DNA of 64,000 bases from Paragordius varius (taxonomy: Eukaryota > Nematomorpha), in the NCBI GenBank assembly GCA_964247055.1, contig OZ176051.1:14570001-14634000 (forward strand). Reading direction: 5' to 3'. The notes beneath the pieces were generated by a model, which saw only the letters and a list, made by a program, of their open reading frames with translations, ran no database searches and was not told the origin of the DNA. Shown piece after piece: positions 58,401-64,000 of the stretch (position 1 is the stretch's first letter; every line of letters starts with the position of its first letter). Both the position numbers and the translations under genes were made by a program.

Positions 58401-61400
58401 AATAGATCAAATTTTAAATTTTTTTTAATAATTGTTTGTTATTTGTGTTATGTTTTTCTTGTATATTTTAAATTTTAGTCTTTAAAATCTTTTGTTTTCT
58501 TATTTAAAAATATAAGCACCATATGACCTTGTTTAATTCGATAAAGGCTTCTTTTATAAATTCTTTCGTTACTTTGTCAATAAACCTACCATCTTTTTAA
58601 AAACAATTTCCAGCACATGTTTTGTTCAAATGTTCCCTGTATTTCGTCCTTTGCGATATTATAAATATGAAATTTTTTTGCATATTCCTTATCTAAGAGT
58701 TTTCCCGCTAATTATCATCGGCATATTCCCTATATCTAATATTCCGTATTACCATATCTCAAAATACATTTTTTCCAACTTTAACATACACCTTATTACG
58801 CGTCTGTTTATAACATATTATTATCTTTGTTTATAGCCATTGTACCGGTTAAACATCTTTTTGCCATCGATGCCTATAAAGGTGCTTTGTATTTCATCAA
58901 CAAATCACGTAGTCAACATATATACGTTGAAATCATTTAATTATCTTTAAATGGATTCTATACCTATTATATATTAAATGGTGAAATTTAACAAGATTGT
59001 TTTTTCTAATAATATTAACTCTTATCAGGCACAATCCTAGAAACTAAAGTGTCCGAAATTGATATCCAAATCAAATCATGAGTTTAAATTGCTAATTTTT
59101 GTAAATTCTTGACAATTTGATTTTATTACATTTAAAAGCATTTGTTGTGCATAAACAATAAAGTTGTTGAAAGGAATTTTAAATTGACATTCAAAACCAT
59201 TGTATTATTTAACTTGAATAATTCATTCCAAGTTTAGGACGTTTATTTTACCAACACTGTTTCGTATTACTAATAAAATCAATAGTTGCTGTTTTATGCA
59301 ACTCCGCCTAACGCACTTTGGGAAGAATTTCCAAAAGACTGTATCTAAACACTGTTAATCGTTTAATCAAATCATTTAAAATTGGTTGATTGATCCTAGT
59401 CTCTCATATCACCAAACATAATTTTGAGTTATTTAAGATTATAAAATAAGTTAAAGAGATATATCGAATTGCCTCTAAAATAAATATCTATATAAATCAA
59501 TTTTGCTTAACTATATAAATGTAAATGACTTAATTATATTGATATTATTCAAGATTCATACAGCCATTTTAGAGAAGATAATAATTATCGGACCAATCTT
59601 TATTAGCATATATTATGATTGTAACCCAATAGTGGCAAACTTACATTAATATATATATTACTTGAGATTTGAACCCTTAAAACTGTCATGCAAAGAATAT
59701 GTATAATTTAGAATGTTTTTAATAATGAAAAATAATTACTTTGAAGGGAATCTAATTATATTTGGCTATCAATACATGTAAATACTTGATTCACTCATAG
59801 CTGCACAAAATTTAATTTAACATTTTACCATTCAAATGGGTTTCAATTCCCACTTCACTCATGCGCAAAACTGAAAAAATAATTGGATCGTTATTATTCA
59901 AAGTTTTATAAAGCCAAAAAAATTAAAATTCTGATTAAACTAGCATATATTACACAGATTCGTAATTATAACAATAATCATACATGCGATATTAAAAAAA
60001 TAATTTAAAAAATCGCATTCTTTTGATAAGCATGTTTGTGTTTTTTAAGTCGATTCCAATTAAGACCAATTTGACCAAAGTACAAATTAGTGTTTTTTTA
60101 ATCCAATGCCTAACATTGTAAGAAAAAATTTTGATCCCATTAATTATCGATAAAAAATATAAATCACTGATAAAAACTTTTAATTATGTATATTAGGGAA
60201 CTAATAATGATTATAATAAAACAATTCTTCTACAAAACATAATGAATTAACACGAAATAAAAAAATTTATTTGATTTTTATCGTACTCATAACCAATTAT
60301 GTATATTTTAACTAATATTCTGTAGTTAATATATAAATATTTTAATAGGCATTATCCTCATTAAATACTCTAGGTTGACGCTAAATATAAAACTTATCAA
60401 AGGATTTAAGAAAATAATCATTCAGTGCTATATTTTGCCATAAGCTTTGCTGAAAATATAACAAAATATTGCGCCTACTGTTAAAATTATTATTTTTTTA
60501 TTCAAAAGCGTTATCCGTTTGTTTATCCCAAGTAGAGTAGATAAAAGTAGAACATTTAAAATGACTGTACGAATATTTTGGAATCTTTTGAGGAATATAA
60601 TATTTTGAAAATATTACACTTTACTCCCTTAGTGCAGGAGTCTCCAGGACGCATGGCTTCGTGGACCGCAATTTTTAAAAACAGTGCCAAGCATTCAAAA
60701 ATTGATAAATATTTTGTGAGATGTTTTAAAAAATAAAATAATTGCACAAATTTAACCACGTTTAATTAACTTATTTTTGCTATTATTAAGTGTCTTTTTA
60801 GTTAATTCAAAATCAGCTTATCCAATTAGAGCCTACTACTTAAAATTTCTAGCAGGCCGCACATAATGCAGTAAATATTGAAATAAATCTGTGATTACGC
60901 ACACCGTTTGGAATATCTTATAATGACTGGTAAAACGGGAGGAAAAAGGAAGCACGGCCATTTAAAATGCACTAAGCTAAAAATCTGACTTAAAACACAA
61001 ACATTTCATAACAAAATCTTATACCCTTATTTACAACAGTAATTTGGAGAAAATTCACCTAGGAAAAGCTATAATAAACCACTTTATCTACATTCAAACA
61101 TCATATATTAATGTTCTGACTATCGTTTATAATTCAATTATTCATTTTACCAAAATTGTGTGGGTTAACTAATAATTATTTGTGTGACTGATGAATACTA
61201 CCTCTGTCATTTTCATCCTATGGAGTATTTTCCATAAAAATATAAATAATAATTTTATGCACATGAAATCTGCTAGAATTTTAATATTAAATGATTTCCC
61301 CATCAAAATCGTGTCATAATACCAAAATAGCAGAAAGCTCACTTTTTGAATTGGCCAGATATTTGAGCATAATTTAGGCCTTAAAGCCTGAAAAAACGGC

Positions 61401-63456
61401 TCAAAGTTTGAAGTTTTAGCGTTATATTATATATTTCATGAATTTAAAACACTTTTGCATTTGTCTATATTTCTGCTTGTTATAAATTCAACATTTACCA
61501 TACCTCTTTCTAGAATTCGTGTATCTTAAAATTAGGGTAAGTTATATAAAAATGTACTGGAAATTAAATTTTCCACTTCCTCCATCATTATTTCGGCTCC
61601 TAAATTAAGAAAAAGTTTAGCATAAAGTTTTTTGATTTGTGTATTCGGTGCCTTACTTGCTCCCATATTGTATAAAGCTAAATATTATTGAAAATATATA
61701 ATATTTTATTTTAATTAATATCATTCCAAATATTATGTAATTTACCTATCCGTAAATTCTCTGTGCCTATCATTGTTACACAATATATATTATTGAATTT
61801 AAAAATTAATATTATTTATATTGTATATTCTAATATTAAAAAATCTGAAAACATTTTCCCACTTCCTGATGTGGGGCAGTTATCACAAAAGTGCAAATAC
61901 TTGCACATAACTAAAAGAAAGCACCATTAGAATCCTATTAGATTACAGATTATACATAATACGTACATATATATCATGGCTTCACACAACCGGAACCCGA
62001 TTCATGAGATTTTTCAAACCGTTCGAGTTTTATTCACACAGGAAAACACAGACGGGGTTGTAAAATTGCAGGATGCATTTCCTATTTTCTGAATCAAAAT
62101 ATTAACAATTTTTTTCTAAATCTCTCCTAACACAAGTGAATCATTGGAATAATTATTTCATAACTTTCTTTTATATATTGATATATGGATACATTATTAT
62201 TTATCTAGACTCAAATCTGAGCACATTATATTATTATATTAAACTTTGGGGACACGGATATTGAGGCTTCTAAGAAATAAAACCTAATTCAATTGACGAC
62301 TAATTCTATAATAAACTCTCAGATGGGCTGTTCAACCAAGTAACCGATTTATAAAATTTGGCAGATATGTAGCTGCACCAGTTCATTCGTAGACTTTTCT
62401 TGATGTTATTTTTATATTTTTTAGATATGTGAATAGCCTGACGACGGTGTGGTACAATCATTTTTATCGATTTCATTCATGGATGTGACACCTATCCTAA
62501 AGAGACTTATCGCCTATCTATAATCATTTACTTGGCTATTTAATTTAATGTTTTTATAACTCTTGATATTTTGATTTTATATTATTATATAAAATTTTTG
62601 TATGAAAATCATTTATGAAAAACCCCTAATTAAAACAAAACCGATTCCAAAACCGGTTCTTTCGATACCATTAAATTATCGACCCAGTTGCGGTTTTTTT
62701 ACTCATGAACCACCCCGGAGGCAGTTCCTAAATAACAAGCACCGCGGTTTCATTTTCGATTACTAGAAGCCATGCCTCCATTTTTTTTGGCCCAGCTCGA
62801 TGCTCTGACATATACATATATAAACAAATATATTAGATATATCGTATCTAGATCTACCGAATTGATCCACGATTTCTCGAGCTATATAATCAAAAATATC
62901 TGTATAACTAATATTTGGGTGATTATTTTCGACATAAAATAATTACCATTTTGTATTTCCTCTGTCGTAGGTTCTGGTCTATTAGCTAAATATAAATTAT
63001 TTAATTTTATTATTCTAAGTTCATACGTATATTTTTTATATATATTATATGTGAATTTAAACCAATATCTTCTGTATCTAAGCTGTCTGTTTTTGCAGAT
63101 GGATTTCCTATAAAACAATTTATAACGAATCATATATGCGGAAATTAATTAGTGTATTACCTTCACTTTCAGAATCTACAACAAAATTAATTGATTGTAC
63201 ATAATTGAAAATAAATTATTTGATATGTAATTACTCAAATTTGAATCAGACTGAGAAGGTTGATTATTCCCAGCATCAGCTCTTGACTCTGTTGGTGGAT
63301 TTTCTGGGATTTCTTCATTTTGACTCTCTTCAACAGTCGGGTTTTCGTTGTTGGCGAGATTGTTTGGTATATTTTCGCCCCCTAACTCGATATCATTGAT
63401 GCCTTGTGCGATAGCTACAACTTCTGGTGTTTCCGAGGCTCCAGCACCCACAATGG
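55388..63456 (-). CDS. Micro-exon gene, copy 2 (exons 4 to 18, 5' part not in view)
   Basis: An inverted paralogue of the gene at 15131-25364. In coding order the exons are 63456-63235, 63107-63063, 62985-62947, 62881-62858, 61677-61657, 61599-61558, 61524-61504, 57590-57570, 57538-57518, 57438-57418, 57340-57320, 57260-57240, 56943-56923, 56865-56845 and 55413-55388 (stop TGA). All are phase 1 with AG/GT borders and an open frame of 587 nt. All lengths equal those of copy 1 except exon 4 (222 versus 219). Amino acids differ at many positions while the frame stays open, as expected for a functional but diverging family. Exons 1 to 3 were not found between 63457 and 64000 and probably lie outside the window. 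Confidence 0.85.
56845..57590 (-). CDS. Seven consecutive 21-base micro-exons (exons 11 to 17), copy 2
   Basis: Exons at 57590-57570, 57538-57518, 57438-57418, 57340-57320, 57260-57240, 56943-56923 and 56865-56845 match the copy 1 series one for one. Examples are DLRRLLE (copy 1 DLRQLLE), GVEDGFQ (GVEDEFH) and ELSEDIN (EISEDFN). Exon 15 (57260-57240) is identical to copy 1 at the DNA level; exon 14 differs by one base (L to Q). The intron between exons 15 and 16 is 296 bases because a 250-base MITE sits in it; without it about 44 remain, close to the 38 of copy 1. Confidence 0.86.
56978..57227. mobile_element. Tc1/mariner-type MITE in intron 15 of copy 2
   Basis: CAGTAAAAGTTGGAATTATA at the left, AAATTTACTG at the right, TA on each side (56976-56977 and 57228-57229), long inverted arms. 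It accounts almost exactly for the length difference of this intron from its copy 1 counterpart (296 versus 38 bases). Confidence 0.82.
57591..61503 (-). other. Long intron 10 of micro-exon gene copy 2
   Basis: 3.9 kb between the exons encoding NTRILER and DLRRLLE. It is AT-rich with no recognised exon or intact element. A short GC-richer patch at about 60628-60860 (a CAGGAGTCTCCAGG start and a GCAGGCCGCA stretch) may be a decayed hAT-type MITE. A MITE-like end lies near 58320-58380. Confidence 0.5.
61504..63107 (-). CDS. Exons 5 to 10 of micro-exon gene copy 2
   Basis: Exons of 45, 39, 24, 21, 42 and 21 bases (63107-63063, 62985-62947, 62881-62858, 61677-61657, 61599-61558, 61524-61504), the same series as copy 1. 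The 21-base exon at 61677 encodes ALYNMGA (copy 1 ALHNIET). The 42-base exon encodes two heptads with A, M, V, I at the 2 and 6 positions (copy 1: A, V, A, V). The intron between the last two is only 33 bases here, against 254 in copy 1 where a MITE has entered. Confidence 0.83.
61678..62857 (-). other. Intron 7 of micro-exon gene copy 2 with an unidentified GC-richer insert
   Basis: This intron is 1180 bases against 154 in copy 1. The stretch at about 62635-62815 is much richer in G and C than its surroundings (CCGATTCCAAAACCGG near one end, CATGCCTCC near the other) and looks like an inserted non-autonomous element. No family was recognised. Confidence 0.4.
63235..63456 (-). CDS. Exon 4 of micro-exon gene copy 2
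   Basis: A 222-base exon whose product begins with Ile or Val codons then GAGASETPEVV and continues as an acidic Asn/Glu/Pro-rich linker ending near NQPSQSDSN. The acceptor is TTTCAG and the donor A/GTAATT. The homologous copy 1 exon shares the start, the QPSQS end and the phase. The codons in between vary freely, consistent with a disordered linker. Confidence 0.87.
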
Positions 63457-64000
63457 CTGAAAATATTAATATTTTGATGATCCCCGAAATTTGATTGAAA
63501 TTAACAGTGTAACATGGTAAAATTTAATTTTAGTCAAAAATATTAAAATTGTCGGACGGTTTTATGAACACAACCAATTTTTAAAATTAAAATTCTTATA
63601 TTTTATTTCATACTATACCGATTCTGATTTGTTATCGACAAAGAGCTCACTGCCAAATTTGCCTGATTTTTTTATTTTACCCTATCTATTTCCTTGGGAA
63701 TGTAAATTTATTCTTGGATATGTATTTTAGTACAGTTCTTTAATTATTATAAAATATTTTATTGATTGCACTTTTAAAAGTAAATTTAATATATAACACA
63801 ACAATAATATATATAGATAATAATATATAATCTGATTGTTTTGTTAATACATTTTAATTTATAATAATTAAGAGAATCGTACCGCAAAAATGGAACAAAA
63901 TTTTGCACGTGTGAAAACATGTAATGTAATAAAAGATAAATTTCTTCAATTTTGAAATACTAGAGAGAGACGATAGTACAAAAGAAAGCATTACTGTTAA
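63457..64000 (-). other. Intron upstream of exon 4 of copy 2
   Basis: The 12-base exon 3 counterpart was searched for here by splice signals and phase and not found. In copy 1 it lies 521 bases from exon 4, so it may fall beyond the window. Confidence 0.45.

Noticed and set aside
61190-61220. Possible 16-base exon on the minus strand in intron 10 of copy 2
   Set aside because: Not a multiple of three, and the phase-1 reading meets a stop at once.
1-64000. CRISPR arrays, rRNA genes, bacterial operons
   Set aside because: No spaced direct repeats of CRISPR type, no rRNA-like blocks, and clear eukaryotic splice structure instead.

Overview
The window is strongly AT-rich animal DNA. It has spliceosomal introns, AATAAA signals, hAT and Tc1/mariner-type MITEs, APE-type LINEs, a tRNA-derived SINE and an IGFBP-type cysteine-rich exon. 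No bacterial operon, rRNA or CRISPR is visible. An invertebrate is the safe conclusion. The single-IGFBP-domain exons and the AT bias would fit an arthropod, but the sequence alone does not fix the lineage.

The main content is a pair of paralogous micro-exon genes in opposite orientation. Copy 1 (+ strand, 15131 to 25364) can be read through 18 exons into one 280-residue protein. Copy 2 (- strand, 63456 down to 55388) has the matching exons 4 to 18; its first three exons were not found and may lie beyond 64000. Every intron interrupts a codon after its first base (phase 1), so every internal exon is a multiple of three: 12, 12, 219 (222 in copy 2), 45, 39, 24, 21, 42, 21, then seven more of 21 bases, then a 26-base terminal exon. 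A 21-base exon is seven codons, one heptad, and in several of these exons residues 2 and 6 are hydrophobic, as in a coiled coil. Two 12-base exons supply the middle of a Gly/Ala-rich, membrane-like stretch. Most introns are only 31 to 110 bases unless a transposon sits in them.

Layout. 1-5 kb: nested transposons (a hAT element with a perfect 8-bp target duplication, holding a repeat here called X, which holds a second hAT MITE with its own perfect duplication). 5-15 kb: MITEs, foldback elements with 21-bp sub-repeats, and a SINE inside a MITE. 15.1-25.4 kb: micro-exon gene copy 1, with a broken LINE (about 18.8-21.8 kb) in its longest intron. 25.5-34 kb: LINE debris, a foldback element, a hAT element with a decayed BED-finger transposase, an RTE-like LINE remnant and the last exon of an unidentified host gene (33583-33801, -). 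34-43 kb: a long-inverted-repeat element, two exons of an IGFBP-domain gene with a nonsense codon, another LINE fragment and mostly featureless AT-rich DNA. 43.6-45.3 kb: X again, inserted into a Tc1-type MITE. 45-55 kb: MITEs, a small Gypsy-type fossil and a foldback element. 55.4-64 kb: micro-exon gene copy 2.

Most of the window is transposon debris. The two micro-exon genes are the only well-supported protein-coding loci, and their reading frames are clean across all the exons found.
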